Assembly (NCBI GenBank): GCA_002422315.1
Contig: DIUJ01000019.1
Location: forward strand, 1,160-65,159
From: Bacteroidetes bacterium UBA6161
GTDB taxonomy: Bacteria; Bacteroidota; Bacteroidia; NS11-12g; UBA955
Reading direction: 5' to 3'
Length of the DNA stretch: 64,000 nt
A program made the position numbers and the translations under genes. Shown here piece after piece: positions 24,640-34,967 of the stretch (position 1 is its first letter; every line of letters begins with the position of its first letter). The notes beneath the pieces were generated by a model. The model saw only the letters and a program-made list of their open reading frames with translations, had not been told where the DNA came from and searched no databases.

Positions 24640-25626
24640 TTGTTCAAAAGAGCATTAATATTGGCCTTAGGTATAGTTGCAGCTTTCTTGTTATTAGAAA
24701 TGTTGCTGAACGTCCATAATCCTTTTATTAGCGAACCCTCTAACCAAGAAGACCTTGAAAAACCTCGCGCTATAATAAGAAATTACACTACCAAAGCATC
24801 TTCTGATAGGCATGTTGCAGTGATAGATTTATCTGAAGCAGATTCTTCTCTTATGCCTAATTGGTCTGCTGGTCTTATTGGATTAACAAACCAAAAACTG
24901 AAAATTCAATTTGAGATTTTCACTAGATATCCTTACCCATTTGACTTATCTAATCTTAAATTATTAAGTACCTTTAACAAGAATCCTAAATACCAAACCA
25001 CTATTTTAATTCTATCCCCATCGATTTTATTCCCTTTTTTGCCCATTCCGTCAGAATTAAAAAATACTAATACTTTTGATTTAAAAACGAATGATAATGA
25101 ACCTGAAATCTTCACTCTATTCAAAGCGTTAAATAAAAATAACCTCTCAGATACAATAACATTTGACTTTGAAGCTTACAAGAATAATAAGAGCCGTGTT
25201 ACATACATAGAGCCTTCTACTACTTTAGATGAAGAATTTATTCAACACAAAGACAATATAATTCAATCAATAACAGAAATTGAAAAACTATGTAAAAAAA
25301 GAGGACAACATCTAATGATAGTTGGAGCACCAATACTATGGCACAATGAAAAAACGGATAGATCATCAGGCATCCCCTTAAACAAAGTAGATATTTATGG
25401 TAATTTATCTGGTTGGTATTGGAAATACTACTTGGAATTAATGAAAAAGATCGAAGAAAAAACAAATCCTAATACAACATTCTTCCTCCCTATTCACGAA
25501 ATTTTTCCGAAAAATAGCATGTATTTTAAAGATGGTTTCTCCTTGAACAAAAATGGAAACGAACTATTTGGGGAGATGATTAAAGGTAATTTAGAATTTA
25601 AAAATTTTTACCGTAGGATTTTTTGA
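24640..25626 (+). CDS. N-terminally anchored extracytoplasmic protein, possible remote SGNH fold
   Basis: 328 residues starting with TTG at 24640; the next ATG (24700) would cut into the hydrophobic anchor ALILALGIVAAFLLLEMLL. The body is alpha/beta with VAVIDLSEADSS and LMIVGAPILW. The C-terminal YFKDGFSLNKNGNELFGEMI looks like the last block of SGNH hydrolases, but serine sits where the catalytic His would be and no GDS motif is seen, so I assign no activity. Its end overlaps the last codons of the convergent HmuY-like gene by 19 bp. Confidence 0.7.
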   Translation: MFKRALILALGIVAAFLLLEMLLNVHNPFISEPSNQEDLEKPRAIIRNYTTKASSDRHVAVIDLSEADSSLMPNWSAGLIGLTNQKLKIQFEIFTRYPYPFDLSNLKLLSTFNKNPKYQTTILILSPSILFPFLPIPSELKNTNTFDLKTNDNEPEIFTLFKALNKNNLSDTITFDFEAYKNNKSRVTYIEPSTTLDEEFIQHKDNIIQSITEIEKLCKKRGQHLMIVGAPILWHNEKTDRSSGIPLNKVDIYGNLSGWYWKYYLELMKKIEEKTNPNTTFFLPIHEIFPKNSMYFKDGFSLNKNGNELFGEMIKGNLEFKNFYRRIF

Positions 25627-26600
25627 AACTCGAATTTAGGGTACCCCCTTTGCTTGTCTTTATTATAAAAATCTAAAAACTTGATTTTAAAATATGCACC
25701 ACCCGCATTTTTTACAACATAAATATTGTTAGGGTTTATGGTATATGCAAAAGTTACGGTGTAATCAAAATTCTTCCATGCATATCCTATTCCATCCTCT
25801 TTAGAACTAAAGTTTAAATTTTGCACAGAAGCCAGTGTGATATTTTCGAATCCAGAAACTGAATCAATTGCCATACTTACTTTATGAGGGTTTAGTAATA
25901 CACCCGTTACTAAGTAGGGAAATGGCTCTTTCCCTTCAGGGTCAAGATAGAAAATATGCCTATACCTTGTAAACAAAATATCCCATTCTGTTTTCTCTGG
26001 TTCAAAATCATTTATAATTTTTTGATTCTGTAAACTGTAATATACAAAATTAACCTTGTCGTTTTTAGGAATCTCAACCTCCCATTTGACAGTAGTATCT
26101 GACAAGTATCCGAATTTTATTTTGTAGGATTCTGTACTAAGTGCTTTTATTTGTAAAAACAAATAACGATCTTTTTCTTGTAATCCTCTCCCTAAATCTA
26201 CAATATACACATTACTCCATTCCAATGCATTCTGCCAACCCAAAAAAACAGTACTATCCAAAGGAGCTCCAGGGTAATCATATTTCCATTCCGATGGTGA
26301 AATATTTACAGGTAATTCAAGTTGTTTTTTATTTGTATTGTATGCAAAAATATCTCTGCCATAGTTTATCCTAATGTTATTTTCAGCACTTGTACTAAAA
26401 GCTAAATCCCAATTGGTAAGTTCGGAGACCGAATATTCATTTGTTTCAAGATTGAAAAAAAATTGATTTTGATAGTTGTTTCCCATGAAAAAACTTTGAA
26501 CAACAGACTCGTTCTGGGGTAAAATTATTCTTTGATCCTCTTTGAAACAAGAGCTCAAAAGAAGGATAATTGCTGAAACTATATATAATCTACCAAACAT
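25608..26600 (-). CDS. HmuY-like (haem-binding) lipoprotein
   Basis: 330 residues. The signal ends in a lipobox, ILLLSSC. Two similar halves are marked by NWDLAFS (followed by IRINYGRDIFAYN) and EWDILFTRY, the tryptophan-aspartate signature strands of HmuY family proteins; the C-terminus is YPKFEFQKILR. HmuY of Porphyromonas gingivalis takes haem from host proteins and passes it to the TonB receptor HmuR. Family assignment is by motif and by the adjacent receptor; haem ligands cannot be identified. The start overlaps the end of the receptor gene by 11 bp. Confidence 0.72.
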   Translation of the reverse strand: MFGRLYIVSAIILLLSSCFKEDQRIILPQNESVVQSFFMGNNYQNQFFFNLETNEYSVSELTNWDLAFSTSAENNIRINYGRDIFAYNTNKKQLELPVNISPSEWKYDYPGAPLDSTVFLGWQNALEWSNVYIVDLGRGLQEKDRYLFLQIKALSTESYKIKFGYLSDTTVKWEVEIPKNDKVNFVYYSLQNQKIINDFEPEKTEWDILFTRYRHIFYLDPEGKEPFPYLVTGVLLNPHKVSMAIDSVSGFENITLASVQNLNFSSKEDGIGYAWKNFDYTVTFAYTINPNNIYVVKNAGGAYFKIKFLDFYNKDKQRGYPKFEFQKILR

Positions 26601-28605
26601 AATTTACTTTTATAAACAAAGATCTACCCAAAGACAATTGCATCTGATTGGATGCGCCACTATGAAAAGAATTTAATGGATTTATATTAAAGATGTTTTG
26701 AACATCAAAAATATTCTTTACGCCTGTTTGAAAATTTAACTTATTTTTCATGAAAGATTTTGACATTGTAAAATCTAAGAAAGAAAATGATTCTACAAAT
26801 TGCTGTGAAACGTTTCCTAATTCATTTTGAATAAAATTAAAGAATGAACCGTTGTATTTATAGAATAAATTTGCCTTAATTTTCTGTTTACTAAATTCTT
26901 GGCTAACAAATAAATTTATATCAGGTGTAAAAAAAACTTGCCTATCTGTCTCCTGTCTAAATTGATTTTTCACTAACATGTAATTAAATCCGCCTTGAAA
27001 ATATGTTTTTTTGTAAGAAATTTTTTGGTCAATTCCTATTCCTCCTCCTTCAAATCTTCCATAATTTTGGTATGTAAACATATTGCTGTTGGCTTCGATT
27101 TTAAACAAACCAATTAGGTTGTTTACTGAATTCCAATAAGCATTTGCAGAAAAAGCATAAGCCAAATTGTATTTCTTCATATACTTTTTAAAATCGGCAC
27201 CCAATTGAAAGTTGTGTGAAACTTCAGAAGATAAATTCTCGTTCCCTAACACATTGTGGTTTATATCCACAAAGAGTAAATACTGTTCTTTAAGAGAAGG
27301 AGCTCTAAATCCAGAACCGTAAGATCCCCTTATTTGCCATTTTTGATTTGGGGTCCACATCATATTTAAAGAAGGAGTAATAGGGGTAGAAAACTTAGTA
27401 TTGTAAGCAGCCCTAACTCCCGGACGTAGTTTTATTGTTTTAGAAATCTGATAATCTAGCATAGAAAACAAAGCAAAATCGCCTAAATATTTGGTATTTT
27501 CAGAAATCCTATCTGCATTTGCAAAATCTAAATTAAAGTCATATCCCCACATTAAACTAAGTCTTTGCTTTTTAATAGGACTAAAAATCGCCCTCATCAT
27601 TATACCTGAAAAATTATTTTGGGTGTTTTCTTCGTTGTTATTAATTTTATTTGATTCTAATGTTTGTAGGTCTTTTAAATATGCTTCTTTTTTTCTGATG
27701 TAATGAGAAAAACCATTAATCATATCTACTCTCCATTTAGAGTTGACATTAAATCTAGTATTTAAACTATGTACACCTCTTGTTGTTTTAAAATAATCGT
27801 CAAATGCATATGCCTCCGTGGAGTTTATTATTGCATTCCCTTTGCTTTGAATGGTTTCCATAAACAAAGAGGAATGTAAGTTCCATGTAGTATTTTTGGT
27901 CTTAAAATGAAAAGCGAGAGCTCCATTGTATTGTTCTCTTGGTTTCCATAGTTTTGACCTTTGTTGATTGTTCTCAGAGAAACCTTCAAAAAAATTTCTT
28001 GAAAAGGATAAATTCAGGGCGTTATTTTTTCCAATAGGACTCATTACCCCGCCTCCAAAATTGTAATGACCAACTGTTTCGGAATATGCGAACACATTCG
28101 TTTGCGTTTGCCCCTTGATAGGCTGCTTTGTAATTATATTAATAATACCGCCTAAAGCATCTGTTCCATATATCACAGATAGCGGACCTTCTATGATTTC
28201 AATCCTATCTATATTCTCTGGCAGTATTTGATCTAAATTTATATTTCCATTTTCTCTACCTGTAATTGGCATCCCATTTAGCAACAACTTAATTTGCTGA
28301 CCAGACAAGTTCTGCAAAGAAATAGAAGACCCTAATAAATTATCGTTTGCAATTCGGATATTTGATTGTCGCGATAGTATATCTGCAAGATTCACGGGTG
28401 CCAATTGTATAATTGTTTCCCTATCTATAACCTTAAATTTTACAACACTTTCTGATGTTTTTATAGCCGTATGCAATCCTGTTACAACAACAGGATCTAA
28501 CTTGGTAGTATCTTTTAAAAAGTTCAAGCTATCGGTATTACTACCGATAGTTTGAAAACTTGATGCAACTAAGACAAAAGTATATAACCAACTTAGGTTT
28601 CGCAC
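26590..28605 (-). CDS. TonB-dependent outer-membrane receptor (HmuR-like)
   Basis: 671 residues. After a signal sequence comes a TonB box-like DPVVVTG, a plug domain (LADILSRQSNIRI, SISLQNLSGQQIKLLLNG, IDRIEIIEGPLSVIYGTDALGGIINIITK), and a 22-strand barrel ending in an aromatic strand. There is no carboxypeptidase-like N-terminal domain, so this is a small-ligand (siderophore/haem/vitamin) receptor rather than a SusC. Neighbours on both sides are HmuY-like, pointing to haem. Gaps are 3 bp upstream and an 11-bp overlap downstream, a tight operon. Confidence 0.88.
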   Translation of the reverse strand: MRNLSWLYTFVLVASSFQTIGSNTDSLNFLKDTTKLDPVVVTGLHTAIKTSESVVKFKVIDRETIIQLAPVNLADILSRQSNIRIANDNLLGSSISLQNLSGQQIKLLLNGMPITGRENGNINLDQILPENIDRIEIIEGPLSVIYGTDALGGIINIITKQPIKGQTQTNVFAYSETVGHYNFGGGVMSPIGKNNALNLSFSRNFFEGFSENNQQRSKLWKPREQYNGALAFHFKTKNTTWNLHSSLFMETIQSKGNAIINSTEAYAFDDYFKTTRGVHSLNTRFNVNSKWRVDMINGFSHYIRKKEAYLKDLQTLESNKINNNEENTQNNFSGIMMRAIFSPIKKQRLSLMWGYDFNLDFANADRISENTKYLGDFALFSMLDYQISKTIKLRPGVRAAYNTKFSTPITPSLNMMWTPNQKWQIRGSYGSGFRAPSLKEQYLLFVDINHNVLGNENLSSEVSHNFQLGADFKKYMKKYNLAYAFSANAYWNSVNNLIGLFKIEANSNMFTYQNYGRFEGGGIGIDQKISYKKTYFQGGFNYMLVKNQFRQETDRQVFFTPDINLFVSQEFSKQKIKANLFYKYNGSFFNFIQNELGNVSQQFVESFSFLDFTMSKSFMKNKLNFQTGVKNIFDVQNIFNINPLNSFHSGASNQMQLSLGRSLFIKVNYVW

Positions 28606-28608
28606 AAA

Positions 28609-29898
28609 TTAATTAGTTTTAATTATTTTATGGGTTGTAAATGCATTATTTTGGGTTATTTTCACAAAATAAATTCCATTTTGTAATTCAGTCAAATCAA
28701 TATTTTCACTTATGGAATTCGCTTTAATATTTTTAAGTATTTGACCAGATAAGTTTACAATATGAATTTCTGCATTTAATTGTAGATTGTCAATTAGTAA
28801 ATTTGAGGTTACAGGATTTGGGTATATTGATACACTACTTACTGGATTATTTAGTGTTATTGTTGAAAGTGTTTCTAACTCCATTAGGTTGAAAACTATG
28901 GCTCCATTGTTTACACCTCCAAATCTTGTAAAATGCATTTTATATCCTTTTGCTCCAGTTCTAATAAGATAAGTCAAAGAATCAGGATATACATAAACAC
29001 CTTGGCCAACATGGGCTTTCCAGTCATATCCAATATGTTTAATGTCCTTTTTAAAATTTCTATTTTCTATGCTCACATTGTTAGGTAAATCATCTGTAGC
29101 TCTTGCTACTTCAATTCCTTTTTTTTGTAATACACCTGTTACCGACATCATTTGTGGGGGACCAAAAGAACTTGTGGCCAATGTATAATAGTCCGTAAAA
29201 ACTATATCCCAATTGTTTTTGGCAGGTTCAAAATCGTGTATTTCATTAGTTTTTAAATTGTAGTATACAAAAAACTTGTTATTGTATGCTTTTTTGTTTA
29301 TTGAAGTAGAAACAGAATTTGAATTATCTAAATTTGCATAGGTAAAATTAAACGCAGTATCAAATGCTAAATTTGAGATATACAGTTTCTTCACAAAAGA
29401 CATAAAGTTGTCCGTTACTACATAAACTTTACCTTTGGACTCCACACCTTTAGTGTCGCTACTGTAAGCACCCCAGCCGTAGTCTGGGCCACCTTGATGA
29501 GGAAGTAGTGACAAGTCTAGTCCATTGTTAAATGCACCTATATCCCAAGTAGAATCTGAATCTATTAATTCTTTCCAAGATAAAATCCCTGTTGTATCAA
29601 ATGGTAAATCGAAGTTATTTGAATCGCCAAATGGGGTTTCAAAAACCCTAACTCTTTTACCATTATTGGTACGTATAGTAGTGCCTTGCAAAGTGTTATT
29701 AGGAAATGCAGAAGGTTGAACAGAAAAAGCCAAATGCCAAGAATTTGCATCTACTACTGTTTTGGTTTGATCAGCTAGCGAATAAAAAACGTGATTGGCA
29801 GCTCTTGTACCAACACTCACTGAATCTTGAATCCAATTTTGTGAAAAACCAGATAAGCTTAATAATAGAGATAAGAATAGGAAAGTTATTTTTTTCAT
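28609..29898 (-). CDS. HmuY-like protein with T9SS type A sorting domain
   Basis: 429 residues. A signal peptide cleaved after LSGFSQ, not a lipobox, precedes a body organised like the lipoprotein at 25608: SWHLAFS in the first half, then FEPAKNNWDIVFTDY and VTGVLQKKGIEVA, which parallel FEPEKTEWDILFTRY and VTGVLLNPHKVSMA there. The last ~75 residues (YPNPVTSNLLIDN to GIYFVKIT) are a type A sorting domain. The protein should therefore be secreted or surface-attached rather than lipid-anchored. First gene of the operon, with a -7 box at 29918-29925. Confidence 0.75.
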   Translation of the reverse strand: MKKITFLFLSLLLSLSGFSQNWIQDSVSVGTRAANHVFYSLADQTKTVVDANSWHLAFSVQPSAFPNNTLQGTTIRTNNGKRVRVFETPFGDSNNFDLPFDTTGILSWKELIDSDSTWDIGAFNNGLDLSLLPHQGGPDYGWGAYSSDTKGVESKGKVYVVTDNFMSFVKKLYISNLAFDTAFNFTYANLDNSNSVSTSINKKAYNNKFFVYYNLKTNEIHDFEPAKNNWDIVFTDYYTLATSSFGPPQMMSVTGVLQKKGIEVARATDDLPNNVSIENRNFKKDIKHIGYDWKAHVGQGVYVYPDSLTYLIRTGAKGYKMHFTRFGGVNNGAIVFNLMELETLSTITLNNPVSSVSIYPNPVTSNLLIDNLQLNAEIHIVNLSGQILKNIKANSISENIDLTELQNGIYFVKITQNNAFTTHKIIKTN

Positions 29899-29917
29899 TT
29901 TTTTCTTTTTGATGCCG

Positions 29918-29925
29918 CAAAAGTA
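29918..29925 (-). promoter_or_regulatory. -7 promoter box of the HmuY/HmuR-like operon
   Basis: TACTTTTG on the minus strand (exact TAnnTTTG), 19 nt before the ATG. I see no Fur box that I can defend. Confidence 0.45.
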
Positions 29926-30000
29926 AGAAGTGTAACCTTATAAAAATAGCGTCTTTATGCCCAAAACGCTTTTATTACATAAGTATGACAAAGCAAAAAC

Positions 30001-30031
30001 AAAAAAGGCTCACCAATTTGGCAAGCCTTTT
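30001..30031 (-). terminator. terminator of the sigma / T9SS type B operon
   Basis: An imperfect hairpin, AAAAGGCT arm with AGCCTTTT, a paired CCAA/TTGG core, and a T run on the minus strand, 20 bp after the stop of the 1634-residue gene. Confidence 0.65.
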
Positions 30032-30052
30032 AAGTATCAATATATAGTGAAA

Positions 30053-33000
30053 TTATTTTTCTCTAATCAAAGTAATAACTCCACTTACTTCTTTAGTTTC
30101 TCCAGTACCTTTAAATCTATAGTTAAATATATAGAAGTATGTACCATCAGGACAATCAGCACCGGTATTGTTTACTTTACCATTCCAATCTACTTCACTA
30201 TCGTCAGATTTGAATACAACATCTCCCCAACGATTTCTAATTGAAAGATCGTAGAATTCATGACCCATGATTGGGATATTAAATTTATCATTTTTACCAT
30301 CAGATCCAGGAGTAAATACGTTTGGAACCTGTATTAAATTGAAATTATATACTGGTTTACATAAAGTATCTTTACAACCTGAGGTGTTTTCTACAACTAG
30401 ACAAACATAATATAATCCTAAAGAATCAAAGAAATTGTTACAAACTCTTTGGTCCATAGACTCTTTATTTTCTTTAAACTCCTCGCCTGAGTTAGTAACT
30501 ATATCCGTAAGGTGATAATAACCCCAAGTGCTTTTAGTTGCATTAGTAGAAGTATTTATAAAGCAGAACTCTGGAGCTTTGGTAGAATCAATTTCAAAGT
30601 CAGCTTTAATAGAATCCACATAAATCATGATAGTATCACTGTATGGGCACATATCCAAATTGGGGTCAGGCACACCATCTAAGGTAACCATAAACACACC
30701 TCGTTCAAAGAAAGTTTTTGTTATGAAAGTATCTGTTGTAGTAGATATTTGTGTAGGATCTGGAGGATTTAATTCTGCATTAAAGTTCCAAACATATCCA
30801 ATATAGTCTTTGTCACCTCTAGATTCAAAACGGATGGTTTCGCCTGGGCAAATACTATCCTTATCTGCAAAAATATGGATTAAATTTTTAGGCTTCACAG
30901 TAATTTCATAAGCCAATTGGCTACCTCCAGTTGTATCAGGATAAGTGAATCCACAATATCTACCACCCATGGAGTCAAACATACTTAAAAATACTTTGAA
31001 TACTCCAGGGTTATCATATCTCCAAGAAAAAGTATCTTGTTTGTTTGCAAACTGTTCTGACTTAGCTCTTCCATCACCAAAGTTCCATATCCATTGTGAA
31101 CTTGGGGTTTGTCTTTCACTTAAGTTATAAAACTCTATTTCATCACCAGCGCATATCTCTAATTTGTTTGATTCAAAATATGGTATAGGGCCACCTAGTA
31201 CAATTGTTTTGGTAATGGAATCCTCACAACCTAATTTAGTTTTAGCTCTAAGTTTAATTTGGAATGTTCCATTTCTTGTATAGTTGTGTCCTATATTAAA
31301 TCCTAGATTTGGTGGATATGTAAACTTGTTAAATACATCAGGACGTTTACCATCTCCCCAATCTATAAACCATTCTATTATCTCATCACAGTTTTTATTT
31401 AGTTCCTTGGTACAAGGGTCTAACAACAAAGTAGAATCAAGTAAAGTTATGATATTAATACATTGGTTTAGGGTATCATTAAAACCAAAGTTTGCAATCA
31501 ATTTAGTAACATAAATATTTTGTTTTAAAGTATCTGTACAACCCAAACTATCCTGAGCTGCTACACGCATGGTATAGAAACCATTTTCATAATAGTATTT
31601 TTTATTTACAAGACCCCCCCCAACTACATTAGAGTAGCCAGTAAATCCATAAGGTTCTTCATGATTAGGACCACCGAAAATAGTATTTATATCGGCTGTG
31701 TCGTCATCTTGAGAAGCCCAGTCCCATCTTGTAAAGAATTCAATACTTGGTTTTCCAGCATCAGTTTCTCTATTTGTCCAATAATCTGTTAAATCTAACC
31801 ATGGTGGTTGTATTGTATTGTTATCAGGATCAATATGAAAATATCTAAAATATGGGATTGCATCAATTTCAGTTTCTTGACAAATTATAGAATCCGAAAC
31901 ACTTAATCTATTATAAAAACCTATGATTACCCTTTGACCGGCCTGAGTAATACAACCTCCAATTCTACTTCTTATATTAAATGTCCAGTTAAAAATACCA
32001 TTTTCTTCAGCAACAATGGTATATGCATTTGCTCTATAATCTACAGAATCATTGTAATCCACAGTATCGCCATTTTGATCTACCAAGTCTACTAAATCTT
32101 GATCATAAAATTTATCTAAAGCATAAATTGAAGTATCTCTATAGTGTAAATGTTCAGAGGAATCTGCAAAAATATCAAATCTAATAAAATTACCTAAACC
32201 TGTTGTATCTACACATCCAGCTTGAATAACTTGTGCCACCTCGGCATTAGTCATAGCACTTAGTTTGAAGCCAATAGATTCAAACAACTGTTCCATAATA
32301 TCGTATATAGCTGTTATATCTGCTTCTGAAGTATATTTATATACTCTTCCAGTTACTATTGTATCTTGTTTGATTGTTTGAGAAGGAGCAGTTCCTCTTA
32401 CTCTTGCTACTTGTCTAATCAATCTATTCTCTAAATAACTTTGACCAGCTACAGGTTGGAACCATTGATAATTTTCAAAAATTGTATACGAATAGAAAGG
32501 GAAACGAGGATCTTCATTTAATGTAGGGGCAATTCTTTGTAATCTATAGGTTATTTGATCCACATCATATGGATTGGTAAGATTATTTCTGGGCACCCTC
32601 ATAACTAATGAATCTCCAATACAAATCTTATATACATTGGTGAAACCAGCCAAAGGAGCTCTTGGTATCAAAATATCAATTTTGCTGTCTATAACAGGGA
32701 ATTTAATAAATTTATCGTAATATACTGTATCATAACACTTGTTAGTGCCAGTTCCGTTTCCAATAATTAAACCAATATTTGCATACCCTCTTACAGTATC
32801 TCTAACAGATCCTGGATTTGGATAGTTAATAAAGATTTGACTAGGATAGGGCCCAGACATAGCATATGGTAAAATCGGACCAGGGGAAGGTAAAGTTCCT
32901 GTTTGACCGCCAGGATACTGGGCTATCCAGTTATTAGGATTTAATGCAGTATCTGGATTAATATATACTTCACTAGCTGTACAACCTGGCTTTGTTCCTG

Positions 33001-34957
33001 CTCCAAGGTCTAAGGTAATACCATAATTTGGAGGACCTCCAAAACAATATCTACCTTCCTTTTTGAGTCCTGAAGCATTGGGAGGTAAAATTGCCAATGA
33101 AGTATTTGCCATATCCGAACATTCTAGAGGATGACATCTATCTTCATGGAACAATCTTACAGTATAACATCTTGGAATTTCTAAATAAAACAATCTTCTG
33201 TGTTCAGCGGCATCCATGGTATCAATCGTAAGAATAACGCATCGATAGGCTGTGGAATCGAGTCCAAATCTATCTGGAGTAAAGAAAGTATCAATAATTG
33301 TTTTACTAAATGTTCTATTTTGAGCGTAAAACGAATCTTGATAAATTATATCCCAATCGGTATATCCATGTTTAGGTAATGAATCAAAAGAAAAATTACA
33401 ATTTATCCATTTACCATTTACATCTGTTGTATTTCTTGGCCATAGACCTGTATTGGGGTCTGCAGTTAAATGTAAATTGTTGTATTTTGCTAATTGAGGA
33501 TAAATAGGACGTGAATCTGTTGTACATCTTGGGGCATAATCATCGTCAAAATTCCATAATCTAAAGATACAATCGTTTCCTCTTTTATCAAGATTCTCGT
33601 TTCTAAGAGTTTGAGCTGCTGTATCAAAATAGTAAATCCAATAGTTGCTGTCCACATTAAAATAGCCTCCTGCATCATCAGCAAAATTTCTATCGTTATG
33701 GAAAAACTTAGAAGCATTAGGGAAGAATACGGTATCCTTGAACTTACATTGATACCTTTGATTTAATGGTATATCTGGCCCGGGAATAGAAGACTGTGGC
33801 CCAATAATTTGAATTTGTTTGTAAATAGATTTATTTCCACAAATAGGGTGAAAATAATTAAATGCTACTAAAAATGGTCCTGGCTTTGTAAATGCATGTG
33901 TTGCAGGATTATTTTGGGAAACGTTTTGAGGACCAGAATCTGGATCACCAAAAACCCAAACAAATCCTGTAGCACCAGTTGGTATTCCAGGTTTTACTTC
34001 AAACTCAATTCTATTACCTGCAAAACACAAGGAATCATAATCTGAAGCAATATAACCTCCAACTAATAAATTTGTTGCAGATGCATTAAAGGTAAAAACT
34101 TCTGTACAACCAGATTTATCAGTAACAGTTAATGTAGTAGTAAACTGTCCATTGTTTGGTCCTTGAAGATAAAACCAATGTTTTACTGTGTCAGGCAGGG
34201 TTCCCCAATTTACTGTATCAGATGTGCCATCCCCAAAATCCCATCTAAATCTTAAAACATCGTTCCTATCTATCAACGATCTGTTTACTATCCTCATTAA
34301 TACGCTATCACAACCAATAGGACGGTTGGATGTAAAACCTAAGAAAAGGGATGGTTTAACTTCTACAGCATCTATTAAAGTTTGCTTTGTAACACATCCA
34401 TTTTCATCTTCAATCTCAATATCCATGCTATAAAAACCACCTTGAGGATCTGCAGTGGTAAAATCAAATGTATAAGGCATTGTTGGGTAGGTTTCTTCAA
34501 CCAATAAACCGGCAACTACATATTTCACTCTTTTAATTCTTGAACCAGGAGCGGGCTTACTTCTGTCAATTACTGTAAATTTATTCCCTTGGAAACATTG
34601 CACCCTAGGTGTAATAATATCTACATCCAATACTGGAGGTTCCAAAATTGTAATTGATATGGTTTGAGTACATGGCTGGCCACTTGCTGTTGTAAGCTTT
34701 ATGGTAACACTGTATGTACCTGGTGCAGGGAATGCATAAGTAGCAGGATTTTGGCCCAACACTTTCACTCCATTAAAATCCCACTCAATGTTTGTTGCTC
34801 CTGGGGAGTTTGTTTGAAACAAAATTGGAGAATTCGCACAAATCGCACCCGAGTAGGTAGGGGTACATTGCGAATTAGCCTCCATCCCAAGCGCAAAAAT
34901 CGCCACTATAGTAAGCAGCAACTTCCCGATTTTAGTTTGTAGTTTATTCATTTTCAT
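30053..34957 (-). CDS. giant PKD-domain surface protein with T9SS type B (gliding-motility type) C-terminal domain
   Basis: 1634 residues. A signal peptide is cleaved near residue 29 (ANSQ-CTP). PKD-like domains occur at the N-terminus (EWDFNG, FRWDFGDG, FVWVFGDP) and again towards the C-terminus (FIDWGDG, WIWNFGDG, YVWNFNAE). The 900 residues between them match nothing I know and are rich in Asn, Thr and Asp with scattered cysteines. The last ~95 residues (VPNVFTPGSDGKNDKF, IRNRWGDVVF, DGTYFYIF) are the CHU_C / type B sorting domain. SprB-like type B clients move on the cell surface or mediate adhesion. The gene ends an operon headed by an ECF sigma factor. Confidence 0.85.
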   Translation of the reverse strand: MKMNKLQTKIGKLLLTIVAIFALGMEANSQCTPTYSGAICANSPILFQTNSPGATNIEWDFNGVKVLGQNPATYAFPAPGTYSVTIKLTTASGQPCTQTISITILEPPVLDVDIITPRVQCFQGNKFTVIDRSKPAPGSRIKRVKYVVAGLLVEETYPTMPYTFDFTTADPQGGFYSMDIEIEDENGCVTKQTLIDAVEVKPSLFLGFTSNRPIGCDSVLMRIVNRSLIDRNDVLRFRWDFGDGTSDTVNWGTLPDTVKHWFYLQGPNNGQFTTTLTVTDKSGCTEVFTFNASATNLLVGGYIASDYDSLCFAGNRIEFEVKPGIPTGATGFVWVFGDPDSGPQNVSQNNPATHAFTKPGPFLVAFNYFHPICGNKSIYKQIQIIGPQSSIPGPDIPLNQRYQCKFKDTVFFPNASKFFHNDRNFADDAGGYFNVDSNYWIYYFDTAAQTLRNENLDKRGNDCIFRLWNFDDDYAPRCTTDSRPIYPQLAKYNNLHLTADPNTGLWPRNTTDVNGKWINCNFSFDSLPKHGYTDWDIIYQDSFYAQNRTFSKTIIDTFFTPDRFGLDSTAYRCVILTIDTMDAAEHRRLFYLEIPRCYTVRLFHEDRCHPLECSDMANTSLAILPPNASGLKKEGRYCFGGPPNYGITLDLGAGTKPGCTASEVYINPDTALNPNNWIAQYPGGQTGTLPSPGPILPYAMSGPYPSQIFINYPNPGSVRDTVRGYANIGLIIGNGTGTNKCYDTVYYDKFIKFPVIDSKIDILIPRAPLAGFTNVYKICIGDSLVMRVPRNNLTNPYDVDQITYRLQRIAPTLNEDPRFPFYSYTIFENYQWFQPVAGQSYLENRLIRQVARVRGTAPSQTIKQDTIVTGRVYKYTSEADITAIYDIMEQLFESIGFKLSAMTNAEVAQVIQAGCVDTTGLGNFIRFDIFADSSEHLHYRDTSIYALDKFYDQDLVDLVDQNGDTVDYNDSVDYRANAYTIVAEENGIFNWTFNIRSRIGGCITQAGQRVIIGFYNRLSVSDSIICQETEIDAIPYFRYFHIDPDNNTIQPPWLDLTDYWTNRETDAGKPSIEFFTRWDWASQDDDTADINTIFGGPNHEEPYGFTGYSNVVGGGLVNKKYYYENGFYTMRVAAQDSLGCTDTLKQNIYVTKLIANFGFNDTLNQCINIITLLDSTLLLDPCTKELNKNCDEIIEWFIDWGDGKRPDVFNKFTYPPNLGFNIGHNYTRNGTFQIKLRAKTKLGCEDSITKTIVLGGPIPYFESNKLEICAGDEIEFYNLSERQTPSSQWIWNFGDGRAKSEQFANKQDTFSWRYDNPGVFKVFLSMFDSMGGRYCGFTYPDTTGGSQLAYEITVKPKNLIHIFADKDSICPGETIRFESRGDKDYIGYVWNFNAELNPPDPTQISTTTDTFITKTFFERGVFMVTLDGVPDPNLDMCPYSDTIMIYVDSIKADFEIDSTKAPEFCFINTSTNATKSTWGYYHLTDIVTNSGEEFKENKESMDQRVCNNFFDSLGLYYVCLVVENTSGCKDTLCKPVYNFNLIQVPNVFTPGSDGKNDKFNIPIMGHEFYDLSIRNRWGDVVFKSDDSEVDWNGKVNNTGADCPDGTYFYIFNYRFKGTGETKEVSGVITLIREK

Positions 34958-34967
34958 ATTTTTTAAA

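Noticed and set aside
29899..30000. Fur box ahead of the HmuY/HmuR-like operon
   Set aside because: AT-rich sequence allows only weak partial matches; nothing defensible.
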